A stretch of DNA of 64,000 bases, from assembly GCA_963682025.1 (NCBI GenBank), contig OY821517.1, positions 96,083,946 through 96,147,945 on the forward strand, written 5' to 3'. The notes under the pieces were generated by a model. That model did no database searches. It was not told the DNA's origin and worked only from the letters and a program-made list of their open reading frames with translations. Source of the stretch: Cordilura impudica. Taxonomy: Eukaryota; Arthropoda; Insecta; Diptera; Scathophagidae. A program made the translations under genes and the position numbers. Shown here piece after piece: positions 50,466 through 63,135 of this stretch (its first letter is position 1; every line of letters begins with the position of its first letter).

Positions 50466-53394
50466 AATATATATGAAAACAAAGAGTATATTTTTTTGCG
50501 TGTGTACTCAATTTGAATGTTTTCTTTTTTCAAAAAAAAAAAAAAAAAAAAAAACAAACTCGTAAGACAATCTTTTTTTAATTTACTACGTTTAATCAGA
50601 TAATCTACAATTAAGTAACACATAAGAACAAATGGAAATTTGTGTTTTGTTCTATAATATCTTTTATTAACATATAAATAAGTGATTTTAAAGTTTTAAT
50701 TTAACATATATTAACATATTTGATGTATTCAGGATCTAGGCTTTCAATAGCGATAATTCTATTACTATATTCCAACGTCGGTTTTTGTGCACTTAGCGAC
50801 TCACTGGGTATCTTGGGAAACTTTGGTGGCCAGCGGTTCAATTGTGCAGAAGACGTGTGGCAGTTTCAAAATCAGTGTTAACTGGGGAAGTTTCTGAGCT
50901 ATTAGAGTTTTTGAGTCCGAAATTTTGATATCCTTTTCCTGGGTTCCTGTGGTTTTACTATTATATTGTAATTCTTCCGTTGAAGCTTGATAACTAAACT
51001 TTATGAAGCAAATATATTTTACAAAAAAAGAATATTTTTAAGGAACGGTATTTTTTTTAGGAAAAGTACTTTTTTTTTTTTGTCAAAAATACTTTTCTTT
51101 AAGGAAACAACCTAAATAAAAGTGGATTTAGTTCAAGTATATTCTCTAATTGGCAAAATACCTGAAAATATGAAAAGATTTGCTTAAATATTTTAAATCT
51201 GAAAAAGTTTCTTTTTGGACAATTATTTTTGTGTACATTAAGTTGGTGATGAAATTTTTGATTTCTTTGCCACGTTCCAAAATCTGAATAGCTACTTCAG
51301 TCATCTGTTTTAAAGTACCCATAGGAAGATCTTAGGGTTACATCCAGAATATCTTTCTTGTGAGTACGAGTAGAAGACTGAAGAGTATATTTGCTGTCCA
51401 CTATGCACCAAATACACGATACAGTGCGAACTATTTCGAGAATTTCCATATCAAGATTTACAAGAAATTTCAAACTGTAAAATGAAAGAGACATAACTTC
51501 ATTATAGTCACCAGTGTTTCTTACCAACCTGTGTAACGTAACCTTACACATTGTATGAATTTGATATTGGTTCTAGGCTTAAACTGACCCAATAGTAATA
51601 ATACAGTCCAACATTTAATCCGGTACCATAGTAAACATTTCTAAAGGCATATGGCACGGTATTGAATCTTATCTAAAAAAGTTACTAATTTTGCTTTACT
51701 TGGCACCCACCGAAAGACTTTTCGAACTTCTTAAGATATCTAATTTCTTTAGGTAGCATCCCTAAAAATATAAATACATTTAAGCTTGTTTAAAAATAAA
51801 TTAGTTTCTTTTTAAGTATCTAAATCAATGTCAAAAAAATTTTAACACTTGCTTCAACAGCCTTTTGTATCCTACGGATACATTGTTGGTATTATAGAAA
51901 AACAATCAAATTTAATAGAAAATTTTTCTTTTAGTAATAAGTGCAAAGTATCAACATTGTTTTAACAAAAACACCAAACAAATGGGTTCGCTATCAAATG
52001 GAAAATGTCAACAGCTTAAGCGTCAGACAACAACCCTTTTTTTATTTCCCATAAACAATAAACGGAAACAATAGAACAAAAAGTTTAAAGAAAGGATATG
52101 AGACCAAGGAACGAAATAATTTTATAATTATATGTTTCCATTTTGCTCCAGTAAATACAGTGGCTCCATAAAATATTCGTTCATAAGTTATTGTTATTTT
52201 TTTTAATTATTATTTTTATATTTTCTATCAATTAATAATTTTCTTTCTATTTGCTCAAGTTATGACAAGTCTTTCCTAAAGATTAAATTAGATAGATGTA
52301 ACAAAACTTAATTCTTATAACAAACGGCATAAAAATGTTTTAAAGATAAAAAATTCCAATCCGAAAAGTATTTGCTCATTCAAAAAAAGTAAAATTAAAC
52401 TATTTTTTGTTTAACACTAGAACATCGTTGGTCCGCATTTAGTTGATACACTTCATTCACACCTTTTTGTGTGATATCCGCTGAACTTTTTTTATCATTT
52501 TGTGATAAAGGGTGCTTTCAGATGTGTAATACTAAATATTAGCTCAAATCCAGTAATGACTTCATTAGTCAATTTAGAAGCACTTTATCAAAATCATACC
52601 TGATTCTGTCTGTAAAATTGCGTATTTCTTTCACGTTAATTTATGAAGACAGCCAGATCTACTTCAATTTTAAAATTTATTACTGAAGAAGGCTGCCTGT
52701 AATGCCTTTAATTACGGAATAGATCTTTCGACATATTTCCGAATTATTTCCTTCTTTACGACGATTTAAGCCAAATTGGCTGGAAATATTTTTTGTCTTA
52801 AATTTAAATAAAAGTAGCTTAGTACGAAGCTATGGATTTCTGGAGAATCCCTTTCGTATCTGGAATTTTATATTGTTCCTAGATCGGGCATGTAGGTGCC
52901 TTACGCTACATAGTTTTGTTATTGAGACATAATTGATTAGATTTTTAAAAACAAGTTTCATTTTATTGACTTGTGTATTAAAAAAATTTTTCTTAACGTT
53001 TTAAAATGATATTCTGCAAAAAATTATACACAGAGACCGACATTGCACTTAGTACAATCAGTAGGGATTTTAGTTTTACATAATTCTCCACCACATCGTC
53101 TTTTTTTAATAACTGGTATCAGAAGGAGATCTTCTCAATCAAGGCTGAATGTAGTATACACTGAGTCCTCATCATGCAGTATGGGAGTAAATCCACTTTG
53201 ATTTGGCCTTTCACTGTAACGGTTACAGCAGAAAATGGCTATCTGACGTCTGAACTTTACTAACAGATAGTATGCGATGTAGCTGTCACCAAGAATTCTA
53301 CGCAAGAAAATCGATTAGGCATGAAGAGATACTTCTCCAACATTTATTTTCTCGATTTCTAATTCTATAGATACCTATCAAGTGCGGCCATATT
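50466..53394. other. AT-rich stretch, no gene recognised
   Basis: Contains a poly(A) run at 50530-50553 and aaaagtactttt low complexity at 51006-51120. A minus frame at 51297-51551 (MCKVTLHRLVRNTGDYNEV...) has ordinary composition but I cannot assign it. 'tacagtggctccataaaat' at ~52156 resembles a Tc1-type end but no partner was found. Confidence 0.4.
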
Positions 53395-54194
53395 TATACC
53401 CTATACCACTATGTGGTTTGGGTATAATGACTTTGTGCTGCTGTTTGTAACTACCAAAAATATTAGACCTGGACCCATCTTTTATTATACCGATCGACTC
53501 AGAATCACTTTTTGAGTCGATTTAGCAATGTCCGTCCGTCCGTCCGTCCGTCCGTCTGTGTGTCCATGTAAAGCTTGTAATCAAACTACAGATCGCAAAT
53601 ATGAATATATTTTGATGGAATTTAGTACATAAGCTTTTATTGGCCGTAGGATGAACGCTGTTGAAATTGGTGAAATTCGGTCCATGTTGAGACCAAGCCC
53701 CCATACAAATGACCCCTATGAAACCGACATGAAGTGCCATAAGACCCAAATTATAATATATATCTCAGTCAAATTGGGTTTGTATATGTTTATTATATCC
53801 ACTAATCAGTAGTCCAAAAATAATACCTATAGGACAATTCTTAGTTATAGGTCCCATATAAGCTGCTTCCCGATCTTCACTTAAATCTATCAAAAAACAA
53901 AAATATTGCACAGCTTTTTCTCAAATTTGGTTTGTATATATTTTTTCAACATGTGAGTGACTTTACCAAATATGGTCAAGATTGGGCCATTTTTCGACCT
54001 AGTCCCCATATAAATATAGCACCCGATATGAACTTTTTCATATTTGCAGCAAAAAAATTAATAACGATGCCACTCAAATTTGGTTTATTCTTATTTTCGA
54101 TATCGAATTTGTTGAACCGAACATATAAAGTCTCTAAACCATGGTATAGGGTATCATATGGTCGGTCTGGACCGACTATAATTTTCTTACTTGT
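53395..54194 (+). mobile_element. H element copy H7
   Basis: Full length; palindrome with one mismatch (GTCGGTCTGGACCGAC); about six GTCC units at 53530-53555; T flanks. Confidence 0.9.
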
Positions 54195-55559
54195 TGTTTT
54201 ATATTGAAAGTTTTGGATGCCATAGGGATGACTGATTTGTCCTTCCACTTTGGTACATATAACGCCATGATACTTATTTATTTCAATTCAAATTATAATA
54301 AATCTTAAATTTGAAGCACTAGCAACTTAAGCTATCGGCTTAGTGTAAACCAATATCTTTCACAGAAGAACAAACAATAAAGCAACTTATTTATTTTTCT
54401 TTCATTTGTTTTTTTTTTCTTTTCAGTTAGTGGGCAAAATTATGTTATGAAATTCTTCCAAATAGTTCCGTTAACTGTGTGTGCGCTGTTTTTGAATATT
54501 GCCACAGAGGAAAGCTTGCTAACAAGTTGTCGTACTAGAAGAAAAAGGGAGAATTTTGCATTTATTCAGAAAAATTTTCAATCGTATTTATAAATTGAGT
54601 GGCACATTTTACAAAGCATTGATCGTGATGCTTATATTGTCTTGGATTTTGTCCTTGATATACCTCCGAATGAATTAAATAGACACTTGCTGTACAAAGA
54701 AAGCAAACGGTTGTCCTTATATGTATTGTTTACAGTCGTGCTTTCCAAGATAGAAATTTGTGTACATATTTGCTTTTAGTTGATCTGTGATTGGACGAAG
54801 CTTCCACACTTTTTATAATTTTAAAGTGAAGACAATTGCGTATATACACACGACGCAGACTATAGTAAACCAAATCGTTTCTCAAATCATCGTCAATACA
54901 CCACTTATCTCTTTTTTAACCGTTGTGTGCCGTGGTTCAATATTCCGATAAAAGTACGCAATTATTCTTTGTTTTTTTATGATTAACTAACAGCAGCGCT
55001 TGTGAATATTTGCCTTAAATTTTATTATATTGTAACTGTCAAGAAAGTGTGTAATGCGTTGTACGCCCAAGTGGACAATGGACTACAAATGGATGTCATC
55101 TTCTCGATATGTGTGCAGAGCAAACTGAAACTCGTGCACTTGGAATAGGTTCCCTAATATCACGAGCCAATAGAGCTGGATACTTTACCCCTGAGCATGA
55201 ACGCTCTCCTTTGTGCACAATCCAGTAACTCCAAAATAGACTTTGAGTTGTATTCCATTTTCAGTCGGTTGCGAATAATATTGATTTTAATAAGATCTGA
55301 AGGAGTGAAAAAATTTTTCCACTATTTGAGAAAACCAAGACACTTGAGTGCTTCTTTAGACAGTTAAATACGAAATACATGGTCATTCCAGCGGATATCA
55401 CATTAAATTCTGCTGCCCAGAACATCATAGGTATCCGATACCACACATTGCCCCCAATTTCAAAAAGACAATCTGGTTAAAATAAGAAAAATATTAACCA
55501 TGAATAACCACCCATCTTCTTTAATTAATAATTTAATAAATAAATAATTAAATAGGTAG
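54195..55559. other. Unassigned stretch upstream of the Penelope fragment
   Basis: No reverse-transcriptase motifs of a Penelope element are visible here, so the RT domain is missing. Short frames only. Confidence 0.4.
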
Positions 55560-56073
55560 AAGACGAAACATACGAAGGAAAACTTTTTACAGTTTACCTT
55601 ACATTCCCAAATTAACAGAAACAAAAACAATGAAATACATGATCAACGAAGAAAAAGCAACAATAGCTCACAAATCAAACCAAATACTGAAGCAACTTTT
55701 TACACGTCATAAAACAAAACAAGGCATCCTAAATATTGACAACGTTGTATATGAAATTGCCCGCCATGGAAATGAGAAGGGGAGCTGCAACAAAGTTAAC
55801 GTTGGAACAACAAAAAGAATGTTAGGGACAAGAATTGCTGAACATAAGGCGGACATAAACAAACGGAGAGAAACCACAGCACTCGCTCAGCATGTGAAAG
55901 AAAATAATCATATGGCTAATTTTGACGGAATAAAAAGACTTGATAAGGAGAAGAGAATAAATAAACGCTATTCATTAGAAAGTTTACCCATACAACAGCG
56001 ATTAGAATATGCCATGTACACAAGAGAGGATAATCGGTTGCAATTACTTAGTAAAACAGTTAAAGTTCTGTAA
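55560..56073 (+). pseudogene. Penelope-like element, C-terminal GIY-YIG endonuclease fragment
   Basis: The open frame reads RRKTFYSLPYIPKLTE (55566), IAHKSNQILKQLFTRHKTKQ, then the GIY-YIG core: VVYEIARHG, C..VNVGTTKRMLGTRIAEH, and downstream TALAQHVKENNHMANFDGIKRLDKE..INKRYSLESL. Penelope proteins carry this domain after the RT to nick the target. The second conserved tyrosine (V-Y-V-G-x-T) is Asn here, and the RT is absent. The frame is otherwise clean for over 150 codons. Confidence 0.85.
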
Positions 56074-56477
56074 TACTAGCGTTAGCGTAATTTGTGATAT
56101 CTGTGTACTGTGTTGTCATCAATTATTTATTTTATTTATTTATTTACATTTTCTGTTTCGTGAAATCCAGTTTTTTTTAGACAAATAAGTGATTACAATT
56201 AAAAAGATGTAATATAGAATCTAAGTTGATCGTTAATTTTCTTTTTATAAAAATAATTAAAAAAAATTTTGCTTTATGTTTACTTTATTTTGTCGCCAGA
56301 ATTTAAGTAAAGATATACAATCCCTAAAAAGCCTGAAAAAGGCAGACGATGCGTTGAGTGAAACATTAGCATAAATTGATATTTTTGTTTACACCAAATT
56401 TGACCATCATTAGCCCGTAACGAAACTCCTTTTTACCACAATTATTCTACATTTAATTGTCACAAACAAAAATTTCA

Positions 56478-56741
56478 TAAGGTTTGGCCTAAAATTGAAT
56501 GACAAATGTTGCTATCATCTGCGAAAGAGAATATAGGATTGGAAGTTTGACCAAGAAGGTCATTCAGAAAGATAAAGAAAAGGGAGGGAGAAAGAACAGA
56601 ACCTTGGAGTACCCCAGAATTAAGCTGGCACTCATTGGATGAGAGCCCGTCCACAACAACATGTGTAATGCGGAGATCTTTGATATCAAAGCAACGAAAA
56701 CCCGTGTATTCGCTTGATTTATCAGCAATGTTCTGAATCAA
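56478..56741 (-). pseudogene. Non-LTR reverse transcriptase fragment
   Basis: Minus strand: HVVVDGLSSNECQLNSGVLQ, GSVLSPSLFFIFLNDLL, NPIFSFADDSNICHSI. GV.QGSVLSP.LF..F.NDLL and FADD (56514-56525) are the motifs around the RT active site. Only this core remains; no tail or endonuclease. Unlike 47242-47502, the wording TSNPI.SFADDS indicates a different jockey/CR1-group lineage. Confidence 0.85.
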
Positions 56742-57544
56742 AGCATCATCGAAGAACTTTTCTTACTGCTTATGTGACTCCAAACAACGATAGTCTACAT
56801 AGTTGCCTGAAGATTGGAATCGAAGCTAAGAAATTGCTGTTTACCCAGTTAAATTGTATGTCTTTGATACCTAGGTATGTGGAAGATTGAGGAATTACTC
56901 TTTTCAGTGATTTTGAAGATAGTGCCATTGCAGATAATATAATAAATTTTTTTAAGTAAATCAAATTCACATCAGAGTTGACATCAACTAGGACTCCTTA
57001 TCTAGTATTAATGTTTTCAGTTAGGTTGCATCCAGTATCGAAACTAAAGCGTTGATCATTGCGTGACCTCGCATTGAATTTAAGTTCAGCAATACCAACA
57101 TTATTCGGAATTCTCCGCTAATCTTCAAGTGATGGTTCGATAAAAATTGTTCCCACATGTTCACCGTAGGGAAGCTCCTAGATAACGTCTAACACTCCAC
57201 TTATGGCAAATTTTTTGTAATAAAAACATATGATATTTACAAACATTATATATATATGATGTTTCACATTGCTTTCATCCCATGATGAATTTTCAATAAC
57301 AATAAGTCAACTACAATTTTATGATCTACAAGCTTCAAACTGTTATATTTCAAAATTGCAATGCTATGATTTACCGAAAATATTTTAACTCTTGTAATTT
57401 TTTACAATATAAATTTGTATTGTAACCATGTTAAGCGAGGAATTTTTGGAGCTGAACATAATATATTTAAATATTATTTATTATAGTCGGAAAAAACGTT
57501 TCTTTACTTGTTTTGTTTAATCGAACTATTAATTTATAATATTA
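56742..57544. other. Unassigned, possible decayed coding sequence on the minus strand
   Basis: The minus strand from about 57220 to 56770 reads for over 100 codons with only a few stops (IPNNVGIAELKFNARSRNDQ, FSFDTGC, SSTYLGI). Composition is protein-like, but I do not recognise it and its order relative to the RT fragment does not fit the normal LINE layout. Confidence 0.35.
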
Positions 57545-58079
57545 CTAGCTGTTTTTACCCGGTCTTGCCCGGGATGAAAAGGCCTTTGACTTGAAAAATG
57601 GTTCACTATGCTTACCAGGCGCTGAGTACTTAGTCCCCAATTAACAAATTCCCTAATAAAATGAACTTTCTCCCCAAAAATTTGTATGGGCAGTAAATTC
57701 ATTTTTTATTTCAATTAAAAAGTTTTTGGTTTTTTAATTTAGAAGTTTTTTATAAGAAAAAAAATGCTTCAAAAATAAGGTGCGAAACCGCTTTAAGTTT
57801 TTTTTTTCAGTTTATTTATAAACATGAAATATAATAACGGAATGGGCCGCAAATTAAAGGAATCAAAACTTTTAAAAATTGAATTAATTCATTCAATAGG
57901 TGATCATAATTGAGCAGAGACGTCAAATTCAAGTTTCAGAAATGAAAGACTAATGCGACGTTTAATATTGTGTCGCAAGGTTTCTTTAAGCAACTGCTTA
58001 TAGTATATGTGTGGCCTATTCTGATCAACAGGTAATTATTTCACATACGTAGATAAAATTTATCATACGACATTTCACT

Positions 58080-58800
58080 AAGCTGTGTTCCGCGAGCGAG
58101 TCGCGTCCACTTCCGCGCGTTTGGCAGCCAGACCCGTGCTGCCGCGCAGTTGTTGTCAACTTATTTTAATCGCCAAAATATATTTTTCAGATCATTGCGA
58201 TATTTTTGGTAAGCTGTGTTCCGCGAGCGCGTCGCGTCCGCATCCGTCGCGTCCGCGTCCGTGCGCCTCGCGCCTCGCGCCGCTTCCTCGCAGCTACTAC
58301 CCGTGCTGCCGCTTAGTTCTCGTTAACTTATTTTAATTCCTAAAACATATTTTTTAGAGCATTGCGATATTTTAGCTGAGCTGTGTTCCGAGAGCGCGTC
58401 GCGTGCGCATCCGTCGCGTACGAGTCAGCGGTCGCGCGCCGCGCGTTTGGCAGCCACACCCGTGCTGCCGAGCAGTTGCTGTAAACTTATTTTAATCGCC
58501 AAAATATATTTTTCAGATCATTGCGATATTTTAGCTGAGCTGTGTTCCGCGAGTGCGTCGCGTCCGCGCGCCTCGCGCCGCTTCCTCGCAGCTACTACCC
58601 ATGCATCCGCTTAGTTCTCGTTAACTTATTTTAATTCCTAAAACATATTTTTTAGAGCATTGCGATATTTTAGCTGAGCTGTGTTCCGAGAGCGCGTCGC
58701 GTCCGCACCCGTCGCGTCCGAGTCCGCGGTCGCACGCCGCGCGCCGCTTCCGCGCGTTTGGCAAACACACCTGTGCTGCCGCGCAGCTGTTGCCAACTTA
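58080..58800 (-). repeat. GC-rich tandem array of Helitron 2c
   Basis: Units starting 'gctgtgttccgcgagcg' at about 58082, 58213, 58379, 58539 and 58678; CpG-dense (cgcgtcgcgtccgc) alternating with AT-rich linker. Confidence 0.85.
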
Positions 58801-59039
58801 TTTTGAAAAGAATACTCATTTTAAATGCATTTATTGTTGGACATACTATATATTGAGAGCAGTATGCAAATGTTTACTAAAATAAATGTTTAACAAAATT
58901 CATTAAATAAAAATATGTAAAAATTTAAGAATGAATTTGGGGAGTAAGTACATTTTTAATTTCGATTAAAAAAAATGGGGAATTTGTTCATTTCTTTTGG
59001 GTACCTTTTTTTTAAATTTGGGGAATTTGTTCACCGTGT

Positions 59040-60400
59040 AGTTATTTCCGTGTAACCCAAATTTCAGAGAAATCCATTGAAAAGTACAAATTTGTATAGG
59101 GAAGAAATATACCACACAACAAAATATGAATTTTATAAGAAAATTGGGCGTAAAAGTAGGCGTGGTCGGTAAAAATCATATAGCGACCTTCCCTGGAATA
59201 TGTACTAAATTTCGAAGTAAGCCATTGAAAAATAAAAGTTTTTATAGCAATCAAATAAAGAAACAAATAAAAGGAAAAAAAAAGTTTTATATACATAGAA
59301 GTTGGCGCAAAGTAGGCGTGGCCTGTAAGAAGCATATGGTGATCTTCCCTGCAGTATACAGATCGTGTGACCAAATTTTATACATTCCTTGAAAAATAAA
59401 AATTTCTATAGTGAACATATATACAAAAAACAGAAAATTAATTTTGTATAAAAAGCGGGCGTAGAAGTAGGCGTGACCGGCAAGAATCATGTGGCGACCT
59501 CTCTGGAGTACAGAGATCGTGTGTAGCAAATTTCAGTGAAATCCGTTAAAAAAAAATGTGTAGCGAACAAATGTACCAAAAAACAGAATATGAATTGTAT
59601 ACAAAAAGTGGGCGTAATAGTAGGCGTGACCGGTACGAAGAATATGTCGACTTTCCCTGGAGGAGAGAGATCGTGTTTACCAAATTTCAGAGAAATCGGT
59701 TGAAAAATAAAAATTTGTATAGCGAACACATATACCAAAAAACAAAATGAATTGTATACAAAAAGTGGGCGTTAAAGTAGGCGTGGCCGGTACGAAGCAT
59801 ATGGCGACCTTTGGTGGAGTACAGAGGTCGTGTGTACCAAATTTCAGAGAATTCCGTTGAAAAACAAAAATTTGTATAGCAAACAAATATACCAAAAAGC
59901 AGAAAACGAATTGTATACAAAAAGTGGGCGTAAAAGTAGGTGTGGCTGCAAGAATCACCCGGTGACCTGGCCTGGGGTACAAAGATCGTGTGTACCAAAT
60001 TTCAGAGAAATGCGTTGAAAAATAAAAATTTGTATAGCGAACAAATATACCAAAAAGCAGAAAATGAATTGTGTATAAAAAAATGGGCGTAAAAGTAGGC
60101 GTGGTCGATAAAAAGTATATGGCGACCTTAGCTGGAGCACAGGGATCGTGTGTACCGAATTTCAGGGAAATCTGTTAAGAAATAAAAATTTGTATAGTGA
60201 ACAAATATGAATAAAACAGAAAATGAATTTTACATAAAAAGTGGGCGTAAAAGTAGGCGTGGCCGGTAAAAAGTATATGGCGACCTTTCCTGGGGTATAG
60301 AGATCGTGTGTACAAAATTTCAGGAAAATCCGTTGAAAAATAAAAATTTGTATAGCGGTCAAACAAACAAACAAACAAACAAACAAACAAACAAACAGAA
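59040..60400 (-). repeat. ~157 bp tandem array of Helitron 2c (8-9 units)
   Basis: 'gtgggcgtaaaagtaggcgt' or close variants recur at about 59146, 59456, 59608, 59766, 59925, 60084 and 60241. Ends in (CAAA)n at 60362-60396. Confidence 0.85.
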
Positions 60401-60459
60401 AATGAATTTTATATATATAGATTATTCAATAGTAATAATAAAAGATGTGTAATAGTATA

Positions 60460-60575
60460 GGGCCGTATGCAAAAAAATTAAAGTGTACTTCAAGTAGGTT
60501 TTATTGTATATTTTGCAAACACAATTTGTTGATGAAGTCTACTTGAAGTACACTTTATTTTTTTGCATACGGCCC
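60460..60575. mobile_element. 116 bp hairpin MITE
   Basis: GGGCCGTATGCAAAAAAATT and 'aaagtgtacttcaagtag' are mirrored by 'ctacttgaagtacacttt' and 'tttttttgcatacggccc', giving ~38 bp inverted arms. ATA on both sides (60457-60459, 60576-60578) suggests a 3 bp duplication, compatible with PIF/Harbinger-type elements. Confidence 0.75.
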
Positions 60576-60578
60576 ATA

Positions 60579-61036
60579 AAGTTTACACTTTGTTTAATAA
60601 TCTTAAATTAAGATACTAGTGAGTGAAAATTTTATACAACCACTGTATATATTATTCAATGTGTTTTGGTTTCTCTTTGTCTATTTACAATAAAGAAAAC
60701 TTTAAAATCGTTGACCCAAAGGCATTGTTTGTTATGTTTTTGGAAAAACATTTTTTGACAGTTGCAAAACAAACGAGAAATGCTCTTGGAAAACACGTAC
60801 TCAGACATGTTTGTTCGGTAGCCTAAGGGAACATTAGAATTTTCTTTCCCTATGACTGCTATAGTTTTGTACAGAATAATGTAATGTTATTGTAGAGTAG
60901 ACAAATTAATTTATTTTCAATGGAAATTGACAAATTTTAATTAAATTTTTTTATATTGCGTTACATCTTATCAACAGTCACGTAAACCAATCATTTCTAA
61001 AAAATATTATATTTTTATTATCTAATAAGAGATAAT
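60579..61036. other. AT-rich stretch, no gene
   Basis: One frame at 60623-60826 is open but not recognisable. Confidence 0.4.
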
Positions 61037-61335
61037 AATATTTGGCCTTGACCCATCTTTTGTTATACCGATCGACTCAGTATCACTTTCTGAGTCGATT
61101 TAGCGATGTCCGTCCCTCCGTCTGTCTGTGTATCCATGCAAACCTTGTAATTAATCTAGAGGTCGCAAATATAAATGTATTTTGATGAAACTTAGCATAT
61201 AAGTTGTTACCGGCCATAGGATAAACCCTATTGAAATTGGTAAAAATAAGTTCATGTTCAGATCTAATCCCCATGAGATCGACATAAATGGTCATAATAC
61301 CCAAATTGTCATATATACATCGGTCAAATTGGGTT
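61037..61335 (+). mobile_element. H element fragment H8
   Basis: Covers the H segment from 'aatatttggccttgaccc' to 'gtcaaattgggttt', with a degenerate GTCC core. The 5' terminus is lost and the right side ends at the 3' tail of a LINE. Confidence 0.8.
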
Positions 61336-63135
61336 TATTTATTTATTTATTTATTGGTATATTGGTCTATGGAATTAATCCTTACAGACTATTTACAAAG
61401 AAAAACATTTTAAAATTAATTTTAGTACATAGATATTCATGAATTTAGAAAGCATATTATTTTACTTTTAATTAGATTAGTATTTAATGAGAAATCAATA
61501 AATCTATAAAGTTCATTAAATTCAATACACATTCTCCTGAGAGGGTCTGCATTTGCATAATTAGCTCTATAGAACTGTACAGATAAAGGTGAGAAGTAAC
61601 GTGTTGGTCGTTGAGGAATGTTGAATGATATATTGTTAATCAGGATACCAGAAAAAACATCACCATTAATTATATTAAGAAGAAATGAAACATTTCGCAT
61701 AGTTCTCCGGCTTTTTAAAGTTGGTAGCTTAATAAGGGCAAGTCTGCTGGTATAGGATGGAAGATTACTTGGATTGAAGTTTAAACCCCGAAGACAAAAC
61801 AAAAGGAATTGTTCTGCACAGATTGCAGACTGTCGGCATGAATTTGGTAGACTGGGTCCCAAATTACAGAAGCGTATTCCAGGGTAGGTCTCACAAGTGA
61901 CGTATGTAAAGTTTTGGTGACATAGGGATCATTAAACTCTTTAGCCCAATGTTTTATGAAACCAAGTACAGTACACCTCTGGCTTTGTTGACAGTAATTG
62001 TTATATGAGGAATAAAGGTCAGTTTATGATCCAATAAAACACCAAGATCTATAAAGTTATCTACTTTATCGAGACAATAATCACCCAGCACATAGTTGAC
62101 AGATATCGGCCTCTTTCTGACGAAACGCATATGTTTACACTTTTTAAGGTTTAGCTCCATTAAATTTAAATTACACCAAGAATAAAATGAATTCAAATCA
62201 TTTTGGAGAAAAACATGATCAGAGTGTTGATTATAACAGAAGAAAATTTTGACATCATCCGCATACATTAAGATGTTTGAAAAACGAATAACATTCGGAG
62301 GATCGTTTATAAACGAAGAAAAAAGAAGCGGTTCAAGATGGCTGCCTTGTGGTACTCCCGACATTACATCTGTCGGCTTTGAAGTAACATTTTTAAAACA
62401 TACTTTTTGTGTTCTATTGGTTAAATAAGAATATATCCACTTTACGCAAAGATTTGAAAATCCCATCATATGTAATTTCTTAAGAAGAAGTTTATGATTG
62501 ACTTTATCAAAAGCCTTGCTGAAGTCAGTATAAATTGCATCTGTTTGTTTGCGTTCAAGAAAACCACGGTTGACAATTGTAGTAAATTGTAACAGATTTG
62601 CAGAGGTTGAGCATATTTTTTGGAAACCATGTTGGAAGGGAGAAATTAACGTATTTACTTGATGGCATAGATAATCCGTTATAATTTTTTAAAAAATTTT
62701 AGGTATAATACTTAATTTAGCAATTCCACGACAATTAGTAATATCAGCCTTGTTACCAGATTTGAATAGCGGAATAATGAATGAATCCTTCCACATAATG
62801 GGAAAATAACCGTATTTAATTGAGGTATTAAACATGAGTGTTAATGGTACAGATAAAACATCAGCACATTTTATTAAAATACAGAACGGAATTTTGTCTG
62901 GACCACTGTTCCAGGAAAATTTAAGTTTTTTCAATTCATTAGAAACAACAGATATAGCAAGAGAAGGAATGGATATAATTTGAGTATCAGTCAATGAATA
63001 TGAGCAGACATTAGAATCAACAAAACTTGCATCGGTGTAAGTAGTAGAGAAGAAGTCAGCAAATAAATTGCATACAATAGTATCATCACAGGATTCATTA
63101 TGTAGAAATTTCATAACAGCAGGATAGCCCTTAGT
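61336..63135 (-). mobile_element. Jockey/CR1-group LINE, RT and C-terminus, interrupted by H9
   Basis: Minus strand: GYPAVMKFLHNE (63110-63130), WNSGPDKIPFCILIKCADVL, PLTLMFNTSIKYGYFPIMWK, PLFKSGNK..ITNCRGIAKLS (62690-62940); frameshift; HQVNTLISPFQHGFQK, DAIYTDFSKAFDKVNHKLL (62480-62545); GVPQGSHLEPLLFSSFIND, MYADDVKIF (YADD at 62254-62265); C-terminal LPTLKSRRTMRNVSFLLNII, NIPQRPTRYFSPLS (61500-61750). The 3' end is an (AAAT)n tail (61334-61357). The endonuclease part lies beyond H9/H10 or is absent. One frameshift near 62690 and another near 61900-61950. Confidence 0.85.

Larger units (their letters stand above)
57545..60421 (-). mobile_element. Helitron family 2, copy c (longest intact copy)
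   Basis: A|TCTATATATATAAAATTC at the right and hairpin CCCGG..CCGGG, TAAAAACAG, CTAG|T at the left. 2,877 bp, non-coding, with both tandem arrays. No internal insertion. Best reference copy of the family. Confidence 0.9.

Noticed and set aside
51297..51551. Minus-strand frame as a chemoreceptor fragment
   Set aside because: Only a vague resemblance in composition; no diagnostic motif, so left unassigned.
52150..52620. Possible Tc1 element starting 'tacagtggctccataaaat'
   Set aside because: No complementary terminus and no transposase wording could be found.
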